From NCBI RefSeq assembly GCF_000178855.1, contig NZ_ADVG01000001.1:1178001-1242000 (forward strand): a DNA stretch of 64,000 bases, written 5' to 3'. Below are positions 10,701-19,971 of the stretch, one piece after another (the stretch's first letter is position 1; each line of letters starts with the position of its first letter). Source of the DNA: Ktedonobacter racemifer DSM 44963 (GTDB lineage Bacteria > Chloroflexota > Ktedonobacteria > Ktedonobacterales > Ktedonobacteraceae). Under the pieces are notes generated by a model, which was not told the DNA's origin, searched no databases, and saw only the letters and a list, made by a program, of their open reading frames with translations. The translations under genes and the position numbers were made by a program.

Positions 10701-11268
10701 GATGCACCAGGTTCAACTCTTTACTGGCATAAAGACCCGCCCGAGTAAAGTTGGACGAGCCAACAATGGCCGTATGGGGAGAGAAACGCGCAAAGTCGCT
10801 ATCGTTGTAGAAGAGGTAACATTTGGCATGCAGAAAGGAAGAGGTATACCGACGTACCTGTACAGAATCCTGGCGTAAAAAAGCAACGAGCGTCTCAACA
10901 AGACGAAGCATCTGCTCATTGAAGCTCACCTCAGACAGTTCCTGAATAAGCCGTTTCACTGGCCTGGCCCCAATCTCACGTAAACCAATATCAGCACCAA
11001 CCTCAGGCTCATCGCCAAGGAGTAAGCGGAAAGAAGCAAGAGCAATGAGACGTTCGTGCAGAAGACGCCAGCCACCAATGTTAAAATAGGCCGTTGCAAT
11101 ATCGAGTGCATGCCCCTGGTGATGTTCTAATAAAGTATTAAGGACATCACTCATTATGTATTGCTGGTTATCAATAACAAAAGGAAGTTCGTCGAGCGTT
11201 TTGGTTTGCACACCGTCATCATCGAGTGGGAGGCTCAGTTGTTTGTTAGCAGACTCAAGATATTCCAT
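7747..11268 (-). CDS. PLD-nuclease/SNF2-type helicase fusion
   Basis: The 1173-residue protein begins with a phospholipase D-like module: HAKCYLFYND (His147, Lys149) and GSSNFT at 170-175, the HKD signature of PLD nucleases. A superfamily 2 helicase follows, with Walker A DSVGLGKT at 329-336, motif II IDESHN at 403-408, LLTATPINN, and a C-terminal helicase domain with TDVLSEGQNLQD and the arginine-finger motif QRAGRIDRLG. The C-terminal about 350 residues are charged and unassigned. SNF2-type helicases with nuclease modules occur in DISARM, Dpd and type I-like restriction. I infer DNA translocation coupled to cleavage. The start codon shares TAATG with the stop of the upstream methylase, so the two are translationally coupled. 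A solo copy of the PLD module lies at 22949-23848. Confidence 0.88.
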   Translation of the reverse strand: MEYLESANKQLSLPLDDDGVQTKTLDELPFVIDNQQYIMSDVLNTLLEHHQGHALDIATAYFNIGGWRLLHERLIALASFRLLLGDEPEVGADIGLREIGARPVKRLIQELSEVSFNEQMLRLVETLVAFLRQDSVQVRRYTSSFLHAKCYLFYNDSDFARFSPHTAIVGSSNFTRAGLYASKELNLVHRAALLPEEIDPERLKGIMERPERKQLTQMDEEQRVLAGNVPGLLAMNQLSQWYEQHWEASQDFKKELLELLNASKFGQKEYSPYQVYMKAIYEYFRDDLETEQEDKPVARSAVELSEFQEDAVKKARKILARYDGVMVADSVGLGKTWIGKKLLEDYAYHLRYKAVVICPAALQKMWHDELLNASIAAQIMTQEALGREEFDLHSVADADVILIDESHNFRNHATQRYENLERLLAANQRRGGISHERKKIILLTATPINNGVFDLYNQINLFTGGDRSYFAAAGIGDLQRYFAAARRMSRQRESSIALFNLLEEVVIRRTRPFIKRAYPDATINGQPIHWPERRLRTIRYHLEHAYSGIYGQIVDGIETLRLAPYRLETYKKKGVERDQFEEGREEALVGIFKSRYLKRFESSIEAFRISVRRALEFLETFESYILDGKVLDSASFQKAMRFLSREDEEDDATAMPNSRADDLDANLEARQFLEGLPTLEASQYDLKRLHKDIRKDVDALRVIWQRINLITPQNDAKLARLKELLAGELKGQKVLIFTYYKDTARYLYRELCADDAASAQWRSEAGNPHIRRMDSGADTKERARLVAQFAPIANKRTEIMGTDDEIDILISTDVLSEGQNLQDCGVLINYDLHWNPTRMIQRAGRIDRLGTSFETLWVHNMFPDDGLEQLLNLVESLSRKISEIDRNGLLDASILGEVVHPQNFNTLKRIAEEDGSVIEEQEQFAELVSSEFLLQHLKDLLGQGLLQSLSDLPDGIHSGLRRRGAKGVFFYFTAQEKKRRQSGSALSFERGQVTTTGKRQHFWRYIDLVDGSADYGEIEENRYLITNLVQCQPDTPRIVPVRGEVNIFELQEKVIASILQSSAEQVAREEAPRVLDPIQQTVASVLKRYLNHPGVQRQEVIAALQRVNVPQPRVYTRTLRKAYDTFKRDGQLTDLLSIVLSIGEQRPTQEEDREKTERIQREDLKLICFEYVW

Positions 11269-14200
11269 TAATGAACCTCACCTTCCACCACACGAATCTC
11301 TTCGTCATTTAGATCATAGAGACGATAGACGATTTGGTTAATAAGGTAGTCAGTGCGTTGCAAATGCTTCTTGAGCTGTAATACCTCTGGCAGATTATTC
11401 TGGTAAGCCTTCTCAATATCTTCAAGCACACCAGCAGTTAAGGGTATTAGATAACGCTTCCTATTGCTGCTCTCCAAGAGGATCCCTTTTAGCTTTTCAA
11501 ATGTTAGATGCGACTCTTCTTTTTGATAATCACCAGGATAATTGAGCAATTCAGCCTTGTATTTCAAAGAATCAATACCAATCTTGCCATTTTTATCAGG
11601 TTGAGGCTGAATACGCAGTATAGAGGTCAAGTATTCGAGAAATTCATGCTGAATAGACTGCTTTTCTTTGTTCAGATCTAGCATCTCCTTAGCCAGGAAA
11701 GCAAGTAAATCATGCACAATATCTGAAGCCTCCGGCTGGGATTGTAAACAATTATCAATAAACACCAATACAGGACGAAGGTCAGTATCACGTAAAAAGC
11801 GATTATAGATCAGTTGGAAATTTTTAAGAGCAAGTTCTCGCTCTGTCTGAGAAGATGAAAAATTGATGCGACGAATAGGTATGTTTCGAATGGTTTGAAT
11901 ATCTAGCTGTGGAAAATCATCACGCTTAGCAATTTCAGAAGACCATATGAATAGACGTGACTGCAAATAAGACGCTATAATTGCCAACAAGAAATACGGG
12001 TTGTAATTAGATCCTGGCAAACATAAACCAACTAAATAAGATTTATTAAAAACATATCCTCTTTCGTTTAGAGATGCCACTATACGTTGTTGCCTACTAA
12101 TGATGCGCCTAATAACAATCCCTTTCTTTGAAAAATACTTTGGAGGCGTATACTCAGCCAATGTCGTATCATATTTTACGTACACCGAGGTCTCTGAAAA
12201 ATAATAACGCCTAAATTCTCCTTCAAAAGCCTCTGCCGCATTGACGAGCATATTTTCACTGACTCGTACCATGGGTGTTATGCCCCTGTCAACATCTAAA
12301 ATCTCCCCAGCTTTTATAGAATGTGTGCTTATTTTATGAGCAATAGATACTCTTTCAAGGTTCTCAGTAATCATTCGTTTAGAGACATCTTGATACCAAC
12401 GTGTTGTATCAACTTCTTGATATTCTAGTCCCTTAGTGAAAGCATCTTCAGCATTATCACGTTTACCCAGCCTCTTAACTTTTACATTCTCCAGAATCCT
12501 AGTCTTTGATGACTGCTTTGTTCCGATACAAATAATGGTATCAATATAGGCATCCGGGAATACATCATATGGCAAATGTATAATGTAACGAAAAGAAATT
12601 GTACTTAAAAGGTATCCTCTTAGGGACTCATGATGCGGAGATGTAAGCCAACCACTGGGAACAATAAAACCAACATTAGCTTGGGTTTTACCTAAAACCG
12701 ATGCCTTTTCTAAGAAAAGGGCAAATAAGTCCATAGCAGATTTTGTAGCATGATAGTCTGAGTTGGCAAAATCCCTTGTCAAAGTATCTAGCGCACTACC
12801 ATATGGAGGATTGCCAATGACCACATCAAAACCAGGGCTACTTTTCAAGCTTGCATTTTGTAAATCAATGTACACTTCTGGAAACTCTAGTTCCCAGTGG
12901 AAAAATGAATGCATAATAGCATCTCTTTCGGCATTTTCCAGTACCAAATATTGCTCATCATTGATCTGCTGTCGAACTCCATTTTCCACCCAAAGCTGTA
13001 CTTCCTCGGACCGCAAAAAGTCAAGAGCTATATCTTTGTTGACCTTGTCACGTTTGCTGACCACAATGGGATTGCCGAACCAGCGACTTAAATAAATATC
13101 TAGTAAGCGTTTATAAGGCTTAATAGCTTCATCAGCACGAGTATATTCTTCTTTGCTTTCTCGTGCTTGTCTAGGCGTGACATCAGTAAGCTTACTTACG
13201 CGAATCATACCTTCAGTCGAGAGGAGCGCACCAGCCCAAACATTATTGCCATAAAATAGGGAAAGTTGCCCTTCTTCAATAGTTTTACGCACATCTTTTA
13301 TCTTTGCACCTACTAGCGAGTTTCCCGACTTCAAGTGGTGGTCAAGGAAAGAGAGCGGAGCCCCAAGGGTAAAGCTGTCCAACCAGACACTCACTTTTGC
13401 CAGTTCAACAGCCATAGGATTAATATCAACTCCGTAAATACAGCGCTTGAGAACCTGACGTTTAAGCAAATTGATTTCAGTCAACTTTGAGCGATCAATG
13501 ACGATATGTTGCCGTTCCATCTCCTCGGCAATAGAGAGCTCGATTTGTTTCAGCTCATAGCGCACAGGATTTGTTGGTACCTGATCAAGAAATTTGAGCA
13601 TGCGACGCGTGATATAATCAACAGCTTCGACGAGAAAGTGTCCACTCCCCATAGCTGGATCAAGCACCTTTATGTCAAAAAATTCCTCAACAAGATGCTG
13701 ATAGCCTTTGTAGATATCGTTGAGATCTGTTGCTACCATATTACGTAGCTGCAACACCCGGCTCTCGCGTTGACGCTGCAGAATCTGTTGTTCAAATGAA
13801 CGAAATTTTGGCAGCAACTGTGCTTCTTTCATGTCCAGAACTGGACCAACGGTCTGCTCAATAATATACTCAACAATATAATCGGGAGTGTAGTAGCTTC
13901 CAGTTGCTTTGCGCTCCTGGCGATCATTTTCGATATACAGCTCATTAGCCTGAATAACAGGTGTTCTCCCTACAACATAACTTCCCCCACGAACCGCCTC
14001 ACTCAAGGGAAGATACTTTTCTTTGATGACAACCATTTCTTCAAGAGCGATACGTAATTTGAACTCAAGTAATCCCTCATAAATACTCCCAAGTTGGCGC
14101 ACCCCAAGGCTCTTATAATCAACAGAGACTAGTTCATGACGAGCTAGATCCACCCCGCGAGCCAGTTTATCAAGGCCGAGTGATAGAGAAAGATCAGGCA

Positions 14201-16100
14201 CACGGAATGTTGCCAGAATATAGGTCACAACCTCTTCCGGAGTTGATGAGTCAATCAACTCCTTCCAACCTGCAGGTGTAGCTGGTCGATGCGTAATAGC
14301 ACTTTGAGTCGCAAAAAGACCGCCATTATAGACCGGTACGTTCCAATCCTCACGACCTCGATCAATAGCCTCAAAAAGCGCCTGTAAACGAGCATAGAGG
14401 TCATAAGACTTATCGCTGTGGTGTTGTTGCAGTTTCGCGCGAACCTGAACTTCATTGTTCTCAGCAAACCCTGCAATTTCAGCCTTAAGATTTGTCAAAC
14501 TATGGGGATAGAAACCACGTCGCTCATGTAGTGGCAACAGATATCGGCTCTCAGCATAGAGCAAAAAGAGTAAGCGATAAAGCAGGGTCAGGGTAGCATT
14601 AAAGAAAGGCTTCAGTAAACTATCCCGATCCTCGGATGTTAACGTCCCCATGTCCTCAGGGAGTGCTCCTCGGCGCTGTGCATCATGCACCAGTCCTCCC
14701 GCAAAATAGGTAAACACCTCTTCGAAGATGTTCTTCTTCAGCGAATCACCAAGAGCCAGCGAATAGCGCTCACACTCACGCAACAGCCAGTCAAGAAATG
14801 ACAGGGCTTCTTCATAGCCATAACGCTTCTTTGGAAGAAAAGCGTTGGCTCGAAAAAAGAACCAGAAATAGCGAAACGCTTCTTTAGCATCTGCATGATC
14901 GCGCGGCATGGCAAGTGTTTCATCGAGATCAATCTCATAGTAATTTGTTGCTCGGCTATGAGTTTTGGCCGAATAGAGACGCCAGGTACGTCCATTTGTT
15001 AGGAAAGCCCAATCAACCTGTTCCTGATCAAGTAAACTCACCACTACAGCGCCTGGATTTTCACGATCAGTTGGATCAAGAGACGTCACGCCAAGCACAT
15101 CATCTACCTCTTCATAACCATCTAAATTACGCCCCCACTTATAGGCCAGGCAAATCGCCACTTTTGATGTAGGCTGTCCCATGTCATCTGGTACATAAAG
15201 TGTGTAGTCAGGGAAACGACGATTCTCACCATCCTGCGTATAGGATTGAGATGCGGTCTCTATTGCAAAGCCAAGGATCTTGAGCGCTCGTTCAATGAGC
15301 TGTTGCCTCATTGCTCCGACCGACTGATCAAAAAAAGTATCGGCTGCGCCATCGTAAAATCTACGCAGCCCCAGATAAGCTGCTGTTAAATGATTTGCCT
15401 CACGCATGTTGCTTCGTGAGTCAAACCATTCGCCTTGTTCAGGAACATTCGTCGTTAGGTAGTGATCCGAGAAAAGCGCGCGGTTGTTAAAATATTCCTC
15501 ACTCCACTCGGCCACATCATATGCCCCACTCAGAATTTCACATTGCGTAGCCACACTTCGGTTGGTAGGCCAGCGAAAACGATTCAAAACACGGCGAACC
15601 ACATGGGAAGGATTTGAACGCTTAATAGATAGAAGGCGCATACGGGTGGAAACAGGATTTTGAAAAACAGGCTGTATTTCTGGAAGAGAGGGTTGTGTGG
15701 CAAATTGTGCATTGCTTCCAAAGGTGCGATCAATATATACGATATCAATTTCTTCAATTTTTTCGTCGCAAACGACTACGAGATAATCGCCCTCATGTTT
15801 GCTCAAATCACGAAATATTCTTTTTATGAGTGTCTGTGTAAGAGATGGTAAAACATAAACATAAACATAAAACTTGGAAAAAGAAACATCGCTGCGAAAA
15901 CCAATTTGACGCATCCAGCGTATTTTGTTACGCAATTCTTCATCACTTGGATGTAAATTGTTTTTTAAGGCATCTGTGGACTGAGGGAAACTTTCAGGAT
16001 TAGGATTATAGCCAAGGGCGGCAAAGAATTCAGCGATACGCTCAATCGAAGAGAGATCTAAGATAACTTGCGAAGGAATTTCATACTCATTGAGTAGCAT
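11268..16100 (-). CDS. Very large Eco57I/PglX/DrmMI-like N6-adenine DNA methyltransferase
   Basis: At 1610 residues this exceeds most type IIG and BREX/DISARM methylases. The core has motif I VLDPAMGSGHFLVEA near 815 and motif IV VIGNPPYG near 1095, the signatures of Eco57I-class adenine methylases. Near residues 300-330 there is PDYTLYVPDD followed by VAICLAYKWG, which resembles the layout of a PD-(D/E)XK nuclease but lacks the Glu of the ExK pair. The C-terminal 450 residues probably form the target-recognition region (YNPYFLLAIIAS). Its stop overlaps the start of the PLD helicase in TAATG. The pair recalls DISARM class 1 (methylase plus SNF2 helicase), but no drmA or drmB is seen. I infer host DNA marking, possibly with restriction when combined with the helicase. 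Confidence 0.85.
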   Translation of the reverse strand: MLLNEYEIPSQVILDLSSIERIAEFFAALGYNPNPESFPQSTDALKNNLHPSDEELRNKIRWMRQIGFRSDVSFSKFYVYVYVLPSLTQTLIKRIFRDLSKHEGDYLVVVCDEKIEEIDIVYIDRTFGSNAQFATQPSLPEIQPVFQNPVSTRMRLLSIKRSNPSHVVRRVLNRFRWPTNRSVATQCEILSGAYDVAEWSEEYFNNRALFSDHYLTTNVPEQGEWFDSRSNMREANHLTAAYLGLRRFYDGAADTFFDQSVGAMRQQLIERALKILGFAIETASQSYTQDGENRRFPDYTLYVPDDMGQPTSKVAICLAYKWGRNLDGYEEVDDVLGVTSLDPTDRENPGAVVVSLLDQEQVDWAFLTNGRTWRLYSAKTHSRATNYYEIDLDETLAMPRDHADAKEAFRYFWFFFRANAFLPKKRYGYEEALSFLDWLLRECERYSLALGDSLKKNIFEEVFTYFAGGLVHDAQRRGALPEDMGTLTSEDRDSLLKPFFNATLTLLYRLLFLLYAESRYLLPLHERRGFYPHSLTNLKAEIAGFAENNEVQVRAKLQQHHSDKSYDLYARLQALFEAIDRGREDWNVPVYNGGLFATQSAITHRPATPAGWKELIDSSTPEEVVTYILATFRVPDLSLSLGLDKLARGVDLARHELVSVDYKSLGVRQLGSIYEGLLEFKLRIALEEMVVIKEKYLPLSEAVRGGSYVVGRTPVIQANELYIENDRQERKATGSYYTPDYIVEYIIEQTVGPVLDMKEAQLLPKFRSFEQQILQRQRESRVLQLRNMVATDLNDIYKGYQHLVEEFFDIKVLDPAMGSGHFLVEAVDYITRRMLKFLDQVPTNPVRYELKQIELSIAEEMERQHIVIDRSKLTEINLLKRQVLKRCIYGVDINPMAVELAKVSVWLDSFTLGAPLSFLDHHLKSGNSLVGAKIKDVRKTIEEGQLSLFYGNNVWAGALLSTEGMIRVSKLTDVTPRQARESKEEYTRADEAIKPYKRLLDIYLSRWFGNPIVVSKRDKVNKDIALDFLRSEEVQLWVENGVRQQINDEQYLVLENAERDAIMHSFFHWELEFPEVYIDLQNASLKSSPGFDVVIGNPPYGSALDTLTRDFANSDYHATKSAMDLFALFLEKASVLGKTQANVGFIVPSGWLTSPHHESLRGYLLSTISFRYIIHLPYDVFPDAYIDTIICIGTKQSSKTRILENVKVKRLGKRDNAEDAFTKGLEYQEVDTTRWYQDVSKRMITENLERVSIAHKISTHSIKAGEILDVDRGITPMVRVSENMLVNAAEAFEGEFRRYYFSETSVYVKYDTTLAEYTPPKYFSKKGIVIRRIISRQQRIVASLNERGYVFNKSYLVGLCLPGSNYNPYFLLAIIASYLQSRLFIWSSEIAKRDDFPQLDIQTIRNIPIRRINFSSSQTERELALKNFQLIYNRFLRDTDLRPVLVFIDNCLQSQPEASDIVHDLLAFLAKEMLDLNKEKQSIQHEFLEYLTSILRIQPQPDKNGKIGIDSLKYKAELLNYPGDYQKEESHLTFEKLKGILLESSNRKRYLIPLTAGVLEDIEKAYQNNLPEVLQLKKHLQRTDYLINQIVYRLYDLNDEEIRVVEGEVH

Positions 16101-16248
16101 AGTACCATCTCAAATTCTAGCAGAAGTGCAAGTCTAAACAACAAAAATATCAATACGTGTAAATAAGGCTATCATTTCTACTGAAGAGTTGTCAATAGAC
16201 CTCGTGTGTTTACTACCTAAAAATAAATAAGAGGAATTTATAGCAAAA

Positions 16249-19200
16249 CTAGTGACGCCTTTTCTCAACGCGTAACTGCGTGTTACCAGGGCCACTAGCA
16301 ATAACAGTGACACCAGCACGACGGCAGACTGACCAAAGCGCTTGATGAATCTGATTGGCAATATCAGAACCAGGTAATAGATCAACAAGCTGATGCACAG
16401 TCGCTTCATCATCGGCAAGCATTCCAATAACATCGGCAATAACAGCTCGCACCTCCCTAATAATGACACGCCTATGCAGGAGTTCCAGCAAAGGCAGAAT
16501 GACAGTCTTCTCATCCCTCTTCCTAAGCTGGCGAACGAGATATATCCTCCACTCTAGAGACAAGGTAGTGCCTTCAAGAAGGGGTAATAGTTCTGCTACA
16601 TCACTATGTAGAGCAAGGCATCGAAGAGCTAACTGCCTCTGGTGCCGTTCAGCGAATTGTTTCTGCATACAAAGCTGTAACAGTTCCTGAAGCGCATGGT
16701 GATCTCCTAACATGGCAAGAGCTAAAACAGTTTCGTTATGGACTTCTTCTGGTTGCTTCTCTAGGGTCAATTTTTGCAGGAGAGGAATGTAGGCACTATT
16801 ACCCTTTAGCCCGTATCCTCGTATAATGGCGCAACGAATGGAAATATTCGTTGCCTCGTCATTTACTAGGTGAATCAAGTCTTCTTCAAAGGTAGAACCG
16901 CCATGATGTACAAGCAGAGTGGCAATACGAGCGCGCAAACCTGCTCCAAGAGAGCTATCATGAAGGAGCGATGCCAGATGAGCAACAATATGCTCCTCAT
17001 ACAACACATCAACTAAAAGTGAGATTTCTATTCGAACATCCTCAGAGAGAAAGAGATCCGAGAGAAGTTGAACCACATCTGCAACAATAGAGCGATCTCT
17101 TATTCGCCTCAAAGCAATAATGCTCGTAGAAAGCAATGTCTTCGAGGTATGAGGATCGGCAAGAAAAGCAAGAAGAGCTGGCACTATGGAGAGATCTTTG
17201 AGCATTGCCAGGGACTTAATGCATGCGACTCGAAGCAATTCATCCTGTTGAGTATCACGAAGTAGACGATGCAATGTGGGTAACACAATATGATCACCTA
17301 TCGCCCCAAGTAGCGAGATCACATACATACGAAACCAATTATCAGCCTGAGCATCATTAAGGAGAGGTAACAGACGAGAGGCCATATCAGATGTGCCATA
17401 CCTGCTAAAAATATCTAAAAAAAATGGAGAGGCAGTCAGTGTGTGCTGTTCGAGTGAAAGATCAAGCAAGAGAGAGGCCAATTGCTCTGACCCGAAGGAG
17501 CTTAACACCTCAAATAAAGCATCCTGTGATAGAGGGGCTCCCTCTTCTGGCATTGTCAGCATATATGACAATAACTTCCCTGCAATACTTCTGTAAGGAT
17601 CTGTGCGTGCAATCTCAGTCAGTACTTCCGCAACATGTTGGCGTAGAAGTGCATAGGGAACCTCTTCAAGAAGTTGGAAAAGGCGTTGCGGAATCGTATC
17701 ACGTAACGACCTGTCAGTTCTCAAACGAGGACGCGCGGCAAGGCAGCGTCCAGCCAGAACTAACTTCGTTGAGAATATATCTTCGGGAACTTCATCGACT
17801 CCACGATAAGTAACAAGGTAAGCAAGCAACATACTAGCATCGCGTACCTGCCCGGCAAAAAGTAATACAATCTCTTCCCACCATGGAGACCCCAAGTAAG
17901 GGAGTAAAAGATTCACATCTTCATTCGCAAATACAGCAACAAAGTATTCTTGCATTGTCAGATGAAGAAAACCATAGATCTCATCGGCCTGCTCACGTAA
18001 CAGACCTTCTTCACCTGCAACTTCTTGCAAAACAGCTTCCGTTAATGCTGATGATTTTCCCAAACTTTCTAGAAAGTCCTCGATAAGGGGGCAGAGATCC
18101 CTCTTACTAAAGTAGCGCAAACCTTGTTGATGGAAATGCCAGGCCACTTGTTGAAGCAGTTGCTTTCGATCCTCGCGATTCAAAATATGGTATCGAGGAA
18201 TAAAACGCTCAGCATCCCAACGGGAAAGAAGTGTATCAACACAACGTTTATAAAGATCTGCACGACTCTCAGGTAATGTTGGGTCATCATGCTCGTAGGT
18301 AATTGCTAAAAGGGAAAGCAATAGAGGATTGGCAGCCAGAGTAGCAATTCGTGGATTATTTTTGAGTGCAGCGATCAAACGCGGGGCAAGAGCTTGACGC
18401 TCTTCGCTGCCATGACGAAACCATTTGCCTATAAACTCTTCAATATCCCTGGGTAAAAAATCCAGAACCTCTAATTCAGTAAAACCTGGAAGCTGTCCAC
18501 GTTGAAAGTAGCCAGCTTTACGCGCAGTCACTACAACAGGAATGCGATTAAATCGCCGTTTCATATTGAGGATCGCCTCATGAACCTGTCGATACGACTC
18601 TTCGGCGGCCTGGCTTGTCTCACCAATTACCGTCTCATCCAGCGCATCGAGCAGCAACAAAATATCGCCTGCCTTCATACGTTCCTCAAGCAGCAAGGTA
18701 ACCTGGGCACGGGAAAAACCATATGCAACTAATACGTCTACAGACGCAGCGAAAAGATCAAATTGCTGTTTCCTGGCAACTTTGTGGAGCTTGATATAGA
18801 GCGGCAATACAGGCATAGCTTCCAATGCCCCATCAATTGCTGAAAGTGTCAGGCGCTTGAGTAGCGTCGTTTTTCCAGCACCAGGATCCCCCACAATGAC
18901 ACAATTACGATGCCTTTTTACAGCTTCGGCAGGGTCCATTGAGGAGGAGGAACGGCGCTCAATCCATGCCTGTCGCTGCTGCAAGGCCATTAGCGGGTCC
19001 CGCGATTGCTGCTGTTCAAAATCTAGACGTGAATGGGGGCGTGGATCATCATGCAGACGTACTCTCACATAGAGATCAGACACGGAAAGCGGTTCTCGCA
19101 TCCCCAAGATCTGAAGCTTCGCGATCTCTGGGTCATCATGCAATTTTTCGCGATACACTGCAAGAAAATCATCTAGTTGTAGCGGTGGCTCAGAGGCGAC

Positions 19201-19770
19201 TGGAACGGCAGGGGTTGTATTATAGAACGATATTGTAACAGTATTATGTTCGCCAATTACTGTCCCTTGAGGATGATTGAGCGTAACAGGAAACGATGGA
19301 GTCGTCATCGGCTGATCAAAGAGGCCTGGCTGACGTATGTTTTGCTGCTTGCGTGGACGAACATTCGTCTTTTGCTCAGAAGCAATCTTTTCTGCATGAG
19401 AAAGTTGCTTCCCATCCTGTTCACCTGAAGCAAATGCTGCCGTATAAATAGTCTGTGCCACCTGAGCCCACCACTCTTCGCGCCGTTGCGGGGTCGCTAT
19501 AACCCATAACGGGCGAGAACTATCATGAGCAGGCTGATAACGAGCAATCCCTGGATAGAGCTCAAGTTGACAGGGTCCAACAAGCACAGGAAAAATACGA
19601 AGTGTTCCTTGTTCAACAGCCGTGAGCAACAAAGGCAGTGCTTGATCAAGGATCAAGGGGGATGCAAAAAAATCGGCATCAAGCAATAATACAGCGGCCT
19701 TTGTTTTCTGGAGTTGTTGCGCAAAATAAGCAAGTGTATCTACCCCACCGGTGTCATGGAGATATCCCAT
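16249..19770 (-). CDS. TIR-NACHT-HEAT STAND ATPase (TIR N-terminus displaced by a frameshift)
   Basis: From the ATG at 19770 the protein has 1173 residues. It begins inside a TIR domain (AAVLLLDADFFAS at 25-37), then has a linker with GTVIGEHNTVTI (169-180), typical of bacterial STAND proteins. The NACHT ATPase has Walker A GDPGAGKTT at 294-302, Walker B ILLLLDALDE at 370-379 and FLHLTMQEYF near 601. HEAT-like repeats fill about 690-1140. Such proteins sense invaders through the repeats and act through the N-terminal effector; TIR effectors usually destroy NAD+. The first half of the TIR lies in another frame at 19740-19910, and one missing G at 19743-19746 explains the split. The usual TIR catalytic Glu position reads LDQALP, with no Glu. 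Without the first half the TIR is unlikely to fold, so the intact product depends on whether the frameshift is real. Confidence 0.85.
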   Translation of the reverse strand: MGYLHDTGGVDTLAYFAQQLQKTKAAVLLLDADFFASPLILDQALPLLLTAVEQGTLRIFPVLVGPCQLELYPGIARYQPAHDSSRPLWVIATPQRREEWWAQVAQTIYTAAFASGEQDGKQLSHAEKIASEQKTNVRPRKQQNIRQPGLFDQPMTTPSFPVTLNHPQGTVIGEHNTVTISFYNTTPAVPVASEPPLQLDDFLAVYREKLHDDPEIAKLQILGMREPLSVSDLYVRVRLHDDPRPHSRLDFEQQQSRDPLMALQQRQAWIERRSSSSMDPAEAVKRHRNCVIVGDPGAGKTTLLKRLTLSAIDGALEAMPVLPLYIKLHKVARKQQFDLFAASVDVLVAYGFSRAQVTLLLEERMKAGDILLLLDALDETVIGETSQAAEESYRQVHEAILNMKRRFNRIPVVVTARKAGYFQRGQLPGFTELEVLDFLPRDIEEFIGKWFRHGSEERQALAPRLIAALKNNPRIATLAANPLLLSLLAITYEHDDPTLPESRADLYKRCVDTLLSRWDAERFIPRYHILNREDRKQLLQQVAWHFHQQGLRYFSKRDLCPLIEDFLESLGKSSALTEAVLQEVAGEEGLLREQADEIYGFLHLTMQEYFVAVFANEDVNLLLPYLGSPWWEEIVLLFAGQVRDASMLLAYLVTYRGVDEVPEDIFSTKLVLAGRCLAARPRLRTDRSLRDTIPQRLFQLLEEVPYALLRQHVAEVLTEIARTDPYRSIAGKLLSYMLTMPEEGAPLSQDALFEVLSSFGSEQLASLLLDLSLEQHTLTASPFFLDIFSRYGTSDMASRLLPLLNDAQADNWFRMYVISLLGAIGDHIVLPTLHRLLRDTQQDELLRVACIKSLAMLKDLSIVPALLAFLADPHTSKTLLSTSIIALRRIRDRSIVADVVQLLSDLFLSEDVRIEISLLVDVLYEEHIVAHLASLLHDSSLGAGLRARIATLLVHHGGSTFEEDLIHLVNDEATNISIRCAIIRGYGLKGNSAYIPLLQKLTLEKQPEEVHNETVLALAMLGDHHALQELLQLCMQKQFAERHQRQLALRCLALHSDVAELLPLLEGTTLSLEWRIYLVRQLRKRDEKTVILPLLELLHRRVIIREVRAVIADVIGMLADDEATVHQLVDLLPGSDIANQIHQALWSVCRRAGVTVIASGPGNTQLRVEKRRH

Positions 19771-19931
19771 ATCACATCTCCAGGCTTTTTTGTTCGTACA
19801 AAAGGAGCGAGGTGTGTCTTTAGGCGTTGCAAATACCTTGCATTCTTCTCATTGGCAGCGTAGAGAGCAAGAATATACGGATCTTGCCCGGATACAAAAG
19901 AAGCATCCATGCTCCCATGTAGTCCTTTCAC
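19740..19931 (-). other. Out-of-frame first half of the TIR domain of the NACHT gene
   Basis: This 63-codon frame reads DPYILALYAANEKNARYL, KPGDVIWDISMTPVG and then stops. It matches strands and helices A-B of a TIR domain and joins logically to VDTLAYFAQQL of the next frame. The junction is the run GTGGGGTAG (19743-19746 on the plus strand is CCCC); adding one G, or a -1 ribosomal slip, gives one continuous TIR. GTG at 19931 or ATG at 19910 could be the start, with AAAGGA upstream. It begins about 40 bases after the phosphatase gene, consistent with the same operon. Confidence 0.75.
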
Positions 19932-19971
19932 TTTATACTAATAAAAGTCTCTTTTATAGAAAAACGCCCCT

